Assembly: GCA_020698575.1 (NCBI GenBank)
Contig: CM036241.1
Coordinates: 35,089,416 to 35,153,415, forward strand
Direction: 5' to 3'
From: Bostrychus sinensis
Taxonomy: Eukaryota > Chordata > Actinopteri > Gobiiformes > Eleotridae
DNA length: 64,000 bases
In this document: in pieces, positions 23,956 through 34,795 of the stretch
Position numbering within the stretch: the first letter of the stretch is position 1
How the letters are laid out: the number at the start of each line of letters is the position of its first letter
Program-made: the position numbers and the translations under genes
Notes under the pieces: generated by a model
What the model was told of the DNA's origin: nothing
Database searches by the model: none
The model's input: only the letters and a program-made list of their open reading frames with translations

Positions 23956-26837
23956 ATGTCACCTCGCTGGGGGGGAAGGAGCCTGAGCTTGTGCGGGAGG
24001 TTGAGCGTTACCGACTAGAGATAGTCGGGCTCACCTCCACGCACAGTTTGGGCTCTGGAACCCAACTCCTTGAGAGAGGCTGGACTCTCTTCTACTCTGG
24101 CGTTGCCCGCGGTGAGAGGCGGCGGGCTGGTGTGGGCTTGCTCATAGCTCCCCAGCTCAGCCGCCATGTGTTGGAGTTCTCCCCGTTGAATGAGAGGGTC
24201 GTGTCCCTGCGCCTTCGGGTTGGGGACAGGTCTCTCACTGTTGTTTCGGCCTATGGGCCGAACAGCAGTGTAGAGTACTCGGCCTTCTTGGAGTCCCTGG
24301 GAGGGGTGCTGGAAAGTGCTCCAACTGGGGACTCCGTCATTCTGCTGGGAGACTTCAACGCTCACGTGGGCAGCGACAGTGACACCTGGAGGGGCGTGAT
24401 TGGGAGGAACGGCCTCCCTGATCTGAACCCGAGCGGTGTTTTGTTATTGGACTTCTGTGCTAGTCACGGATTGTCCATAACGAACACCATGTTCAAGCAC
24501 AAGGGTGTCCATCAGTGCACGTGGCACCAGGGCACCCTAGGCTGGAGGTCGATGATCGACTTTGTAGTCGTGTCATCTGACCTTCGGCCGTGTGTCTTGG
24601 ACACTCGGGTGAAGAGAGGGGCTGAGCTGTCAACTGATCACCACCTGGTGGTGAGTTGGATCCGCTGGCGGAGGAGGAGGCTGGACAGACTCGGCAGGCC
24701 CAAACGTATTGTGAGGGTCTGTTGGGAACGTCTGGCTGAGCCTCCTGTCAGGGGGGTCTTCAACTCCCACCTCCAGGAGAGCTTCAACCAGATCTCGGGG
24801 GAGGTTGGAGACATTGAGTCCGAGTGGACCATGTTCTCTACCTCTATTGTCGATGCGGCCGTTCGGAGCTGTGGCCGTAAGGTCTCTGGTGCCTGTCGTG
24901 GCGGCAAGCCCCGAACCCGGTGGTGGACACCGGAAGTAAGGGATGCCGTCAGGCTGAAGAAGGAGTCCTATCGAGCCTGGCTGGCTTGTGGGACTCCCAA
25001 GGCAGCCGACGGGTACCGGCAGGCCAAGCGTGCGGCGGCCCGGGCGGTTGTGGAGGCAAAAACTCGGGTCTGGGAGGAGTTCGGGGAGGCCATGGAGGAG
25101 GACTATCGGTCGGCCTCAAAGAGATTCTGGCAAACCGTCCGCCGCCTCAGGAGAGGGAAGCAGTTCTTCACCAACACTGTTTACAGTGAGGGTGGGGAGC
25201 TGTTGACCTCGACTGGGGATGTTGTCGGGCGGTGGAAGGAATACTTTGAGGATCTCCTCAATCCCGCCGACACGTCTTCCGTTGAGGAAGCAGAGGTTGG
25301 GGACTCGGAGGAGGATTCATCCATTGCCCGGGCTGAAGTCATCGAGGTGGTTAAAAAGCTCCTCGGTGGCAAGGCACCGGGTGTGGATGAGATTCGCCCT
25401 GAGTACCTCAAGTCTCTGGATGTTGTGGGGCTGTTGTGGCTGACACGTCTCTGCAACATCGCGTGGCGGTCGGGGACAGTGCCTCTGGACTGGCAGACCG
25501 GGGTGGTGGTCCCTCTTTTCAAGAAGGGGGACCGGAGGGTGTGTTCCAACTACAGGGGGATCACACTTCTCAGCCTCCCCGGGAAAGTCTATTCCAGAGT
25601 ACTGGAGAGGAGAATTCGGCCGATGGTCGAACCTCGGATTCAGGAGGAACAATGCGGTTTTCGTCCTGGCCGTGGAACAGTGGACCAGCTCTATACCCTC
25701 TATCGGGTGCTCGAGGGTTCATGGGAGTTCGCCCAACCAGTCCACATGTGCTTTGTGGACCTGGAGAAGGCGTTCGACCGTGTCCCTCGTAGCGTCCTTT
25801 GGGGGGTGCTCTGGGAGTATGGGGTCCGGGGCCCTTTGTTAAGGGCTGTCCGGTCCCTGTATGACCGGAGCAGGAGTTTGGTTCGCATTGCCGGTTGTAA
25901 GTCAGACCTGTTTCCGGTGCATGTTGGACTCCGGCAGGGCTGCCCTTTGTCACCGGTTCTGTTCATAATTTTTATGGACAGAATTTCTAGGCGCAGCCAG
26001 GGGCCGGAGGGTGTCGGGTTTGGGGACCACAGGATTTCATCTCTGCTTTTTGCGGATGATGTTGTCCTGTTGGCTTCATCAAACCAGGACCTTCAGTGTG
26101 CACTGGGACGGTTTGCAGCCGAGTGTGAAGCGGCTGGGATGAGAATCAGCACCTCCAAGTCCGAGGCCATGGTTCTCGACCGGAAAAGGGTGGCTTGCCC
26201 TCTCCAGGTTGGAGGAGAGTTCCTGCCTCAAGTGGAGGAGTTTAAGTATCTTGGGGTCTTGTTCACGAGTGAGGGAAGGATGGAGCATGAGATCGACAGG
26301 CGGATCGGTGCAGCGTCTGCAGTAATGCGGTCGTTGTATCGGTCTGTTGTGGTGAAGAAAGAGCTGAGTCGAAAGGCGAAGCTCTCGATTTACCGGTCGA
26401 TCTACGTTCCTACTCTCACCTATGGTCATGAGCTTTGGGTCATGACCGAAAGGACAAGATCCCGGATACAAGCGGCCGAAATGAGTTTCCTCCGCAGGGT
26501 GGCTGGGCGCTCCCTTAGAGATAGGGTGAGGAGCTCGGTTACCCGGGAGGAGCTCGGAGTAGAGCCGCTGCTCCTCCACATCGAGAGGAGCCAGCTGAGG
26601 TGGCTCGGGCATCTGTTCCGGATGCCTCCTGGACGCCTCCCTGGGGAGGTGTTCCGGGCATGTCCCACCGGGAGGAGACCCCGGGGAAGACCTAGGACAC
26701 GCTGGAGGGACTATGTCTCTCGGCTGGCCTGGGAACGCCTTGGGGTTCCTCCTGAGGAGCTGGAGGAAGTGTCCGGGGAGAGGGATGTCTGGGTGTCCCT
26801 GCTTAGACTGCTGCCTCCGCGACCCGGCCCCGGATAA
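23955..26837 (+). CDS. RTE-type endonuclease/reverse transcriptase (5' partial)
   Basis: The polyprotein nicks genomic DNA and reverse-transcribes its own RNA at the nick. The frame stays open upstream to a GTG at 23937, but its first six codons there are host DNA from the duplicated target. I therefore start at the first codon containing element sequence. Numbered from 23937 (966 codons), the APE-like endonuclease spans about 7-245 with LLGDFNAHVG (136-145) and STDHHLVVSW (232-241). The usual catalytic Glu of APE enzymes is not evident in the GLTSTHS segment. RT spans about 470-790: KAPGVDEIRPEYL, NYRGITLLS (538), EEQCGFRPGRGTVDQ (570), FVDLEKAFDRVPR (606; catalytic Asp), LRQGCPLSPVLF (665), LLFADDVVLLA (703; FADD box) and KYLGVLF (770). 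The C-terminus carries WLGHLFRMPPGRLPGEV and a GRRPRGRPRTRWRDY basic stretch. All key RT residues are present. Lacking its promoter and true start, it is probably not expressed from its own signals. Confidence 0.93.
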   Translation, partial: NVTSLGGKEPELVREVERYRLEIVGLTSTHSLGSGTQLLERGWTLFYSGVARGERRRAGVGLLIAPQLSRHVLEFSPLNERVVSLRLRVGDRSLTVVSAYGPNSSVEYSAFLESLGGVLESAPTGDSVILLGDFNAHVGSDSDTWRGVIGRNGLPDLNPSGVLLLDFCASHGLSITNTMFKHKGVHQCTWHQGTLGWRSMIDFVVVSSDLRPCVLDTRVKRGAELSTDHHLVVSWIRWRRRRLDRLGRPKRIVRVCWERLAEPPVRGVFNSHLQESFNQISGEVGDIESEWTMFSTSIVDAAVRSCGRKVSGACRGGKPRTRWWTPEVRDAVRLKKESYRAWLACGTPKAADGYRQAKRAAARAVVEAKTRVWEEFGEAMEEDYRSASKRFWQTVRRLRRGKQFFTNTVYSEGGELLTSTGDVVGRWKEYFEDLLNPADTSSVEEAEVGDSEEDSSIARAEVIEVVKKLLGGKAPGVDEIRPEYLKSLDVVGLLWLTRLCNIAWRSGTVPLDWQTGVVVPLFKKGDRRVCSNYRGITLLSLPGKVYSRVLERRIRPMVEPRIQEEQCGFRPGRGTVDQLYTLYRVLEGSWEFAQPVHMCFVDLEKAFDRVPRSVLWGVLWEYGVRGPLLRAVRSLYDRSRSLVRIAGCKSDLFPVHVGLRQGCPLSPVLFIIFMDRISRRSQGPEGVGFGDHRISSLLFADDVVLLASSNQDLQCALGRFAAECEAAGMRISTSKSEAMVLDRKRVACPLQVGGEFLPQVEEFKYLGVLFTSEGRMEHEIDRRIGAASAVMRSLYRSVVVKKELSRKAKLSIYRSIYVPTLTYGHELWVMTERTRSRIQAAEMSFLRRVAGRSLRDRVRSSVTREELGVEPLLLHIERSQLRWLGHLFRMPPGRLPGEVFRACPTGRRPRGRPRTRWRDYVSRLAWERLGVPPEELEEVSGERDVWVSLLRLLPPRPGPG

Positions 26838-26863
26838 AGCGGAAGAAGATGGATGGATGGATG
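23956..26863 (+). mobile_element. RTE-clade (Rex3-like) LINE, 5'-truncated, with 11-bp target duplication
   Basis: 2.9-kb insertion bounded by identical 11-bp copies of GCTTTCATTTA (23945-23955 and 26864-26874). One open frame fills it and stops at 26837. A short 3' end follows: AAGCGGAAGAAGATGG and GATG tetramers, without a poly-A tail. GATG tails are described for the fish Rex3 group of the RTE clade. The 5' part (UTR and first codons) is missing, the usual result of incomplete reverse transcription. A clean duplication and an open frame suggest a fairly recent insertion. The GC content is visibly higher than in the flanks. Confidence 0.92.
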
Positions 26864-26969
26864 GCTTTCATTTAGCCAGATAATGTTTTTAAAAGTTGTA
26901 AAATGTGCAATGTTGGTCTAGAGGTGACCGAGATTGGCTTAAACATATAATATAGCCGCCTTTAAGGAC
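26864..26969 (+). mobile_element. TTAA-type MITE, core A, right part, after LINE
   Basis: AGTTGTAAAATGTGCAATG, then GGTCTAGAGGTGACC, continues the left part at 23760-23955 and matches 40860-40900 and 52340-52390. It ends at ATATAGCCGCCTTTAAG near 26969. Confidence 0.7.
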
Positions 26970-27510
26970 TGAAATGACTCACAAACACAGCTATTTGTTG
27001 CAGAAAAGTATAGCACAGTCAAAAATTCACACCTACTACATTAGGTCCAAAGTTGCACAAATTTTTACTCGGACTTTGTTTAACTCGAACTTTTACTGAC
27101 TTTCACTTAGCGCCCAGTTACCAGCACATGCTCCTCCTCTTTAAACCCAAACCCAGCTCTGTACTGTGGTGTCAGCGTCTCAGTATGACAATGACTTCAT
27201 GTCTTTATCGGCATAGACTGAATTATTTGTGTAACCTAATCACAGTCTGAATGAGTAAACAAGAGGAAAACAGCAGAGGGGGAAACTGTGGCTCACTAAA
27301 CCCACAGCAATTTGACACAGGACATGACAGCGCTAATTTGTGTTTCGCACCAGTGGTTTGGCTGCTGCAAGAGAACAGGATCGCATTTTTTGTTGATGCA
27401 TTCTTCTCCCGAATTTATCTTTTTACTTCTTTGTGTCTTAATATGTTTTCCTTTGCTGAAAAAAAGTAAGGCCTATAAGGAGCTTCTAAATGGTTCTAAG
27501 GCATAGATTT
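26970..27510. other. Non-coding stretch without recognised gene
   Basis: Short open frames at 27053-27250 and 27251-27469 show no recognisable domain. Confidence 0.45.
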
Positions 27511-27514
27511 GGCA

Positions 27515-27765
27515 TAGATTTTACACTGGATGCCCTTCCTGGCGCTACCCTCTCTGTTTATTTAGGCACAAGGAGTTCACTGCCTTGTGACCCATTGTGC
27601 CTGGATTATGAAGAAAAGAATATATTTTTTATGAATGTCTTTATTGCCAATGCACATTGTATACACAGCACACTACACACGACAACATTACAACCTGGAG
27701 CAGTTGGGGCTTGGTGCCTTGCTCAAGGGCACGCTCCACAGTGTGTCTGGGCTGGGACGTGAATT
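27515..27765 (-). repeat. Fragment of a SINE/LINE tail
   Basis: CACTGGATGCCCTTCCTGGC on the plus strand is the complement of the GGAAGGGCATCCAG segment of the SINE type at 29782. The 'GCCTTGCTCAAGGGCACGC' stretch further on is also a common fish retroelement-tail word. There is no complete element. Confidence 0.5.
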
Positions 27766-27865
27766 GGATATCATAACATCCTACTGTAAAAGCTATTATT
27801 TGGGATGTCGTTGTCTGCTTAGTATTAACCCTTACAGGTCTATGATCACGTCGACTTGACATTAC

Positions 27866-29150
27866 GTCTTTCTGTAGTTGTAGTTTAAAAGCAGTTTCAC
27901 TAATGCTCTATAAATAGTGTATAGAACAAATAGCTATGATACATTTGGAAGATGGGTTGTTCAAACATTTCACTGAGCCTATTCCACTGGTTTCTCTGGA
28001 GACATGCTTCAAACCTCTTATTCCCCAGCCACTTCAAATCTGCCCTCCCCTCTAATCAGTGCCATCGCTCTCCGGTGAAGAGCGGAGAAGCAGGCTCTTG
28101 TGTTTGATGGACAGGTCCTGAGCGCTCACATCTCCTCGCGGCTGACCTTATCACAGGAGTGGCAGTCAGCTTTTTCTGGACACACTTCTCACCTCTGCTT
28201 CTCTCTTAGAGCTTTGCCAACGTGTGTGTGTGTTTTCAGACACACAGGAGTCTAGGCTAGCCAGATAATCCAATCCATAACTCCAAGGAATAAAACAGAA
28301 TCTCTTGTTTAGGATTGTACTGGTTATTGCAACTTTAGGATGTCATTCAGTAACTAAGCTGAGTAGAATGGGCTTTTGTTGAAAGGAGTGCACCCCTGTG
28401 GAGACCTTATGGCACAAGACGGATGGTGTCTGGCAAAAAGGGCAACAATGTTTCACACATTACAAGAATAAAAAAAAAAAAGGTTCTCGGCTGTGTTTTG
28501 TTACACAATGGTTAAGTTCTTAAATGAAATAAAGTAGGAGGAGAAATATGTGCAATTATTGTGTATGGAGCTAAACTGCACTGTAAAAAAATTAACATTT
28601 TAGATTTTCTTGAACTTTTTTTTTTTCAGATTTTTGAGTCTTTGCAAATGTGGTTATGTAGCTTCTTTAAATTACTTTTACTTCAGAACCAAGCACTTTG
28701 ACATGATTAAAATAAGAATAGTTGACCAGTTGATTTTGGAGTCAGGTGTGACACCGTTTCTCATGGTTGGCCCATAACTCAGAGGAACAGTGTCATGACT
28801 CCAGCGTCAACTGATCAAATGCTTCTCCTAAAACAATGTAAAATGTGTCACTGCATTAAACATCATTGTTTTCGATCCTGATCATATTTGCAGAAACATA
28901 AATGTAATTATTTCAGGACAATTTAAATTTTAAACATATTCTTAATAATAATACAAAATAAAAAGACTGTATCCCTCTTTCCCCTCTTTGACATGACTAT
29001 GATCTCTCAACAATTTAAACAATTTGTTGGTTTTATACTTTCACTGTAGTTTTTACAGAAACAAATCAGTCAACCACAGCTGCCAATTTTTTACTGTATA
29101 TTTTACAGATTTTTGTTTTCCTATTGTGTGTCTATCAGCTGGAAGTGTGG
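27866..29150. other. Non-coding stretch without recognised gene
   Basis: AT-rich unique sequence with a short A run at 28470-28481. TGCACTGTAAAAAAATTAAC near 28577 resembles one terminus of common fish MITEs, with no opposite end seen. Confidence 0.45.
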
Positions 29151-29157
29151 TATTTTT

Positions 29158-29212
29158 AGGGCCCAAGTCAAAAGATAAGGCCCTTTATTATTTATTATTT
29201 ATTATTTGTATT
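29158..29212 (+). repeat. GGGCCC hairpin with (TTATTTA)n end
   Basis: AGGGCC (29158-29163) and GGCCCT (29179-29184) can pair across a 15-base loop, followed by a TTATTTATTA run. Many fish genomes carry a repeat with such a GGGCCC end. The segment 34370-34745 is probably another part of the same family, in reverse. Confidence 0.45.
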
Positions 29213-29781
29213 ATACCAGTAGCACTCTTCAGTTTGTATAGGAAAGACAACCTGACTGACCTTTTCCTGTGCACGTGTAATAGTAATTAAATAAATATGT
29301 GTGCAGATGGTGCACGGTGCATCCATCCAAGCATATGATTAGAACAATTGTGATTGTGATGATGAAAACAGCAGGATTTCAATCAATAGTCCTGATCAAT
29401 GGGAGCTGGAATGCTACAGTGAACCCCAGTCAGCCATCGATTTGTTTACGGTGCACTAATGCGGGCGGTTGGTCTGGCAGCAGGAAGGAGGTTGCACGCG
29501 GTCAGTGTGCTACTTAACAAATCAATGCTTATACCTTGTAGCCTGAGGAGCAGCTTAAGATCCACTTGCAGAGGCTTTTCATTCATCCCTTTTGTGTCTG
29601 CCCCTTCTCTGCGACTTCTAACTTCCTTATTTTGGCGAATTCAGCACATTTTTAAATCTTTAAAGCAAGACTAAGCAATACCATTGTGAAACGTATCCAG
29701 TAGGCGACATTACTGGCATCAACATGAGAGAAAAAGTAATGCAAGTTTTGTGTAAATTAATGTTAGAATATGTAAATTAGA

Positions 29782-30016
29782 CAGTGGCACAGTGGGTTAA
29801 GCATTCACCCAGCAAACGCTTTGAATCTTGCCCAAAGCGCATACTGTCGTTGTGTCCCTGGGCAAGACACTTCACCCACATTGCCTACTTCAGTCACGGT
29901 ATGTGGTGAAGGGCATCTGGCATAAAAACCCTGCCAAATCACAGTGCGACTGCTTCTCTGTGGCGACCCTGAATAAAGAGACCCTGAAAAGGGAGAAGCT
30001 GAAAGAGGAAAGGCAT
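29782..30016 (+). mobile_element. tRNA-headed composite SINE with target duplication
   Basis: The head GTGGCACAGTGGGTTAAGC (A box) and GCTTTGAATCTTGCCC (B-box side) is followed by TGGGCAAGACACTTCACCC, GAAGGGCATCTGGCATAAAA and CTGTGGCGACCCTGAATAAA. It ends AAGGGAGAAGCTGAAAG. Flanks TATGTAAATTAGA (29769-29781) and TATGTATATAATTAGA (30017-30032) look like a target duplication with a 3-base indel. Non-coding; it relies on a LINE for movement. Confidence 0.8.
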
Positions 30017-30270
30017 TATGTATATAATTAGAAGAAATAAAAAAAAGTCTAATTGGATAGAGCCAGGTTTAAAATTCTTGGTTCATTTTGTCTATTTTTG
30101 CCAAAAACCTTTAAAGAAATGCCCAATAAACCTTCAAAATTGTTAAGTACAAGACTGGAAAATGTGGTGCTGTAGGGGCTACTGAAGTGGAGACATTTGT
30201 GAGAAAAACTCATTCTAAGATTAAGGGGTTTGGCGTTATCAGACAGAAGTTGTACTTAATGTATTTGGAC

Positions 30271-30289
30271 TTTTTTTTTTTTTTTTTTT
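30271..30289. repeat. Poly-T run
   Basis: Nineteen T in a row. A second run of 29 T lies at 30775-30803 and an A23 run at 31277-31299. The DNA between 30033 and 31110 holds no recognisable gene. Confidence 0.95.
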
Positions 30290-31109
30290 GGAAAGTTACA
30301 CGTTAAGGAAGGAAATGGCCCAAAATCCCCAAATTAAAAAAATCTATGTTTTATCTGATGGTCTTATACTATGCTAAAAATGTTGGAGCTTTTTACCTTG
30401 TTATAATGATGCATCCACAACAAAAAATACCTGTAGTTGTATTTTGTTTTGTGCTGAGGCACCCTTCTCCAGAGCTGAAAATATTCTATTTAACCACTCT
30501 ATGTAGAAAGATGAAACCCTGCATTCTTCAGGAAGTACTCCTGAGCTGTTTCTACATACACCAGGGTCACTGGACTCATTCTGATCATTTCAGTGTTTAA
30601 ACCTCAGCCACTACAACGGAGTCCACCTATTTATCTGTCTGTTAACTTCATTTACTCCATATTTGATTCTTGCTGAAAAAATATGTTGATGCCAACCTAT
30701 TTCAAATGGCACAGATTGGTAATGGTGGGCAGCGCCAGGGAATTTTTCTCTAAAAGTAGAGTATATTTGGTCTGTTTTTTTTTTTTTTTTTTTTTTTTTT
30801 TTTCATTCCTTGGGTTTTTAGGCTGCATCTGTTGCATTTAAGATGGGATTTTCTATTATAAATTGATATTTTTTGTCAGGCAGAAATTAAACTGTTGATT
30901 TTTAATTGTGATTTTACACTTTCCAAAATGCATATATATATGTGTAATAGCACATCTAGAGTGACCACCAAAATCTTACCTTACTCTGAGAGCAAGATCA
31001 TCTGTGTAGACTTAGAAAATGCTAATAAATTCTTTATTGTTTATGTAAATTTAATTTCCAAGAATCTGTCAAAAAAGGCCTTAGAGCTAAAACGTGAAAG
31101 GTTGATGCA

Positions 31110-31172
31110 AATATATTTTTAAAAATGTATTTCAAAAAGCTTGAAAAAAGCATAATATGTGCCGTTTAAAGA
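31110..31172 (+). mobile_element. Right end of a TTAA-type MITE
   Basis: TTTCAAAAAGCTTGAAAAAA then GCATAATATGTGCCGTTTAA matches the right-hand ends of the copies at 49060 and 37890. The left part cannot be traced. Confidence 0.5.
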
Positions 31173-31654
31173 GAGGAATGTTTCTCTTGACATCTAGAAG
31201 GAAGTAGAAACAGAATAAAAGCCTGTGTAAACCAGTCTTTATTTATCATTTTAACTACAGATCTTTCCCCTCATACAAAAAAAAAAAAAAAAAAAAAAAC
31301 TTCCCCAGGTAAATCAGTCGACACTGCCTTGATTTTGTGGGTGTAACTGGTGTGGGTGGGTGCTCCCAAACCCAGGTGCAGAGGAACTGTAAATAACAGG
31401 AAGAGCATTGGTCTGCGGGAACTGTGCACAAATCCAATGAGACTGTGTCCACTTATTTGAGCGGCCTCTCACACAAAGGTGCCATCAACAGAGCTGGTGG
31501 CACATCTGTGTGGAATGCTCTCCGGCAGTTTACAGACCCACTCACATGGTCAATAAACAGAGCTGCCTAACTAAAATGTTCTTAGCCTTGTCAGGTCCCA
31601 CATGACTGGAAGGTTAGCACAGACTGAGGCCTTACAGGAAAGTCAGCCTACAAA

Positions 31655-32205
31655 TGATAGGACTAAATTAGAACAGAGCCAGGACTAAACCAGGACTAAA
31701 ACTGGTCTAAACCAGGACTAAACCAGGGCTAAACCAGGACAGATTAAACAAGGACAAAACCAGGACTAAAAGTTGAAACCAGGACTAAACCAGGACTAAC
31801 TAAGAACTAAACCAGACCTTAACCAGGACTAAACCAGGGCTAAACCAGACCAGGACGAAACCAGAACAAAACCAGGACTAACCCAGAACTAAACCAGGGC
31901 TAAACCAGGACTAGACAGGGTTAAAGGAGGACTAAACCAAGATTAGACCAGGAGTAAAGGTTGAAACCAGAACTAAACCAGGACTTAACAAGGACTTAAC
32001 TACACCAGGACTAAACCAGAACTAGACCAGGAATAAAGCAGGTCTAAACCAGACAAGGACTAAACCTGGACTACCCCAAAACTAAACCAGGGCTAGATCA
32101 GGAGTAAACCTGGACTTAACCAGAAGAAAATTAGGACTACACCAGACAATACCAAATCTAGACCAGGACTTAACCACACCAGGACAGAAACAGGAATAAA
32201 CCAGA
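31655..32205 (-). repeat. Degenerate 11-bp tandem repeat (reverse orientation)
   Basis: About 550 bases of GGACTAAACCA-type units, the complement of TTTAGTCCTGG, with units dropping or gaining a few bases. Variants alternate (AGAACTAAACCAG, AGGGCTAAACCAG). No hAT-like ends are visible at either border, unlike 21843-23457. Confidence 0.9.
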
Positions 32206-32403
32206 GATTTGGAACAAAGGTCTGGGCACTGCGAAGACTTAGGAGCCCAATTTAAGTGGCTGGGTTAAAAATAAAAAGGGGAGGCATGTCGCACAGCTGT
32301 GAGAGGGAGGCAGCCCACTTACATCTGAACAGCTGAGATGACAAGGCACTGTTAGCAACTGTGTCTCTCTGTCTATCCCTCTAATTTAATCCATCCTTAA
32401 ACT

Positions 32404-32670
32404 TTAAAGGGCTATATTATACCTTTATTTCTATTTTTAAACCTATCTTGGTCACCTCTAGAACAGCACTGCATGTTTTATATCCATTAAAAACATTATG
32501 TCACTAAAAGAAAGTCAATAATTTCGCTACTACTGCCACAAAGAAAAAGGTGAAGAAATGAAATGAAAACTACCTGTGAGGAAAGAGCGTAAATAGAGCT
32601 GTGTAGAGGGCTTGTTGATTAGTCGGTGTTTCCTGGAGTGGGCGGGGATTTGTGAGAGATGCGGAGGTTT
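32404..32670 (-). mobile_element. TTAA-type MITE, core A, partial
   Basis: Starts TTAAAGGGCTATATTATACC. It has TTGGTCACCTCTAGAACAGC and GTAAATAGAGCTGTGTAGAG, then CTTCCTGGAGTGGGCGGGG, in the same order as 10662-11092. The other end is lost. Confidence 0.65.
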
Positions 32671-33227
32671 GTGCGGGTTCATTTAATTATTCCATATCGT
32701 ATGTATTTTCTAAAATAGTGCAGCTGTACCAGTCAGTCCTGACATCTGAGCTGACAGCACATAAAAGCACCCCCTGATAAAACAGATAAACAAGACTAAT
32801 CCTATAAGTCCATTGTCTCTAAAGGCCAGGTCTATAATTTATACAGCAAACAAAAGCTTATTAAAAAACGTAAAAGCTTTAGAAAACATGGCTAATCCGC
32901 CTACATAAGCAAAGTACCTAAGTTAGCCAAGCACACTACACTACACTGTTCGTTTTGGCCCAATTACTGCCACATGTAAATGAGGACATTACAGAGGTAA
33001 TGGGAGTCCTTTCTCTGTGATTATTAGTGTATTAGTGCCTGTAGAGTCTCCACAGTCAGTATTTAAGCTGCTCTGGGTGCTAGCAGTAACAATAGCAATA
33101 GCAACACATGAAACTGTGCAACACTTGGAGGATGCTAATTTCTGCTAAATGCATTTTTTATTTTTGACATTGTCCACGATACTAATGTCACTCTTTAAAA
33201 GGACTAATGAGTAGTTTTAGTAGATTT

Positions 33228-33470
33228 AAGGGTTTGTGGCTCAATGGAAAGAGCATTTACCCCTGAACTAGAAGATCTTCCAGTTTGAATCCAGGTCTGG
33301 GGACTATCTTTACCATTGTCAGAAAGAACCAGTGTCTTGGAAAAGGTGACCGCTCTCTAAATGCTTCGAGGTTTAATTCTTTTATACACCTTTTTTTTTG
33401 TTCATGCCCATTTTTAAACCTACCAAAGACTTTTGCAAAGCGCTGTATGTGGCATACACTGACATCCTTT
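33228..33470 (+). mobile_element. tRNA-headed SINE, second type
   Basis: TTTGTGGCTCAATGGAAAGA with AGAGC (A box) and AGTTTGAATCCAGGTCTGGG (B box), about 40 bases apart, give the pol III arrangement. The body has AGTGTCTTGGAAAAGG and AAAGCGCTGTATGTGGC. The head looks tRNA-derived, but decay rules out a functional tRNA fold. Confidence 0.65.
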
Positions 33471-33474
33471 CAGC

Positions 33475-34150
33475 GTGCACAAACTCTCAAAATTAAAACA
33501 CTACTTTACTGTATACATTCAAATTCTCAACAGCGCTCTTAAGAAAGCTCTTCCATCCCTGAGGTGGCTAACCGTTGTGAAACAAGGTGTCAAAGTGGCA
33601 AACCTACACCTCCCAGAGGAACAAGTTGACTCTCTGCCAAGCACAACTCACCAGAACCAATCAACGCTTAAGAAACCAACACTGTCAAATCAGCAGCTGA
33701 AAGAGAAAAATGTCTCAAAGTTACTCACAGCATCCCCGCTCCCACTGAGCGTGCTGGGAAAGGGGTGGAAGGAGGTGGAGGGGATGAAGAACTAAATGAG
33801 CAAGGATCTCAGGGGAAAAGGGGGGGCAGCAGAGAGAGGAGCAGCCTCCAGCGAACACTATTTAATTGAAAAAGTCTGTTTTCATGTTAGTTTGATATAA
33901 GCAAGAGCAACCACAGAGAGAGAGGGGAGATGGAGCTGTGGTGATGGAGAGGTGCAGCTCTGCCTCCAGACGGACAGTAGTGTGAGAGTGTGAACAAGAC
34001 CAACAGGAAATGACGGAAGAGCGCAGTTATTTAACAGATGAACGCAATCAGTGGAAACCGCAAAATCCGATGCTGAGAGCCTAATCAGACCACAGAATGC
34101 AGCCCTCTCACAGCAGGCAAAGAGCGGTGCCTTTCCTCACGAGCACTCAA
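33475..34150. other. Non-coding stretch without recognised gene
   Basis: Purine-rich patches (around 33805-33845 and 33915-33945) but no domain in the open frame at 33475-33795. Confidence 0.45.
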
Positions 34151-34158
34151 CATGTAAA

Positions 34159-34345
34159 TCAGAGGTCTCCAACCTTGTTTCCCTTGAGAGGCACTTTTAC
34201 AAAATGAAAATGGCAGAGAACTACTCCAGTTTTGGAACATTTAGTCTCATAACTTATTTTACTCTGAAGAAATTGAATTTTGTTTTCCATTTAAATGTAT
34301 ATGATGTTTATGTATTGAAAACTTCTTTTCAAGAGCTGTTACTTT
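34159..34345 (+). mobile_element. Left end of a hAT-type element
   Basis: CAGAGGTCTCCAACCTTGTT, then GAGAGGCACTTTTACAAAAT and GGCAGAGAACTACTCCAG, resembles the left end of a common fish hAT element. No right end or duplication can be found because the sequence passes into another repeat. Confidence 0.5.
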
Positions 34346-34369
34346 CACTTGCCCTGCCCTGCTGGCCCT

Positions 34370-34745
34370 GCCCATTTCCCTTGGTCTCTCTTTACAAACA
34401 ACGTCATTTATATCAGCGCTGGCCGTCTCAACTTTCAAACAAAATGGCCCCCTTCCTGTTAGTTTTGGGTGGGGCCATAGTCTTCTTTTTGGCTTGTTCT
34501 GACATGTGCTATGACTGTGCCAAATTTAATTCGTCTGCGATTAAAAAAAATCTCTGCTTAACCCCCATTGAGCCATTTTGCAATACTGATTTCTGCAAAC
34601 CTAAAATTAGCTTTCATTGGGTCTGAATTTTGTGCAAATTTTCATTAGCTTTTGTGCATGTTTAATGTCTCAAAATCTGAGTTACAATACGATCATTGAC
34701 TCGCCCCCTCTTGCACATTCATGCTCGGGCCCTAAAAAAAAAAAA
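34370..34745 (-). repeat. GGGCCC-ended fish repeat, reverse
   Basis: On the minus strand it begins TTTAGGGCCCGAGCATGAAT and continues with an AACAGGAAGGGGGCCATTTT segment, both familiar from a high-copy fish repeat. The open frame at 34051-34626 merely spans this and the preceding hAT fragment. Confidence 0.5.
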
Positions 34746-34795
34746 TGTACAAAATTAAAAATAGCTGCAAACTGTCTCCTACTCTTCATAAAGCA

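Noticed and set aside
24015..26668. Several long minus-strand and alternative-frame open frames opposite the RTE coding region
   Set aside because: They are shadows of a GC-rich coding frame; their translations carry no domain, whereas the plus-strand frame has the complete RT motif series.
29782..33300. tRNA-like A and B boxes at SINE heads, considered as tRNA genes
   Set aside because: The boxes belong to SINE bodies, and the sequence does not fold into a full cloverleaf with matched acceptor stem.
34051..34626. 191-codon open frame
   Set aside because: It spans a hAT-type left end and a separate GGGCCC-type repeat, so it is a chance fusion of two repeat fragments.
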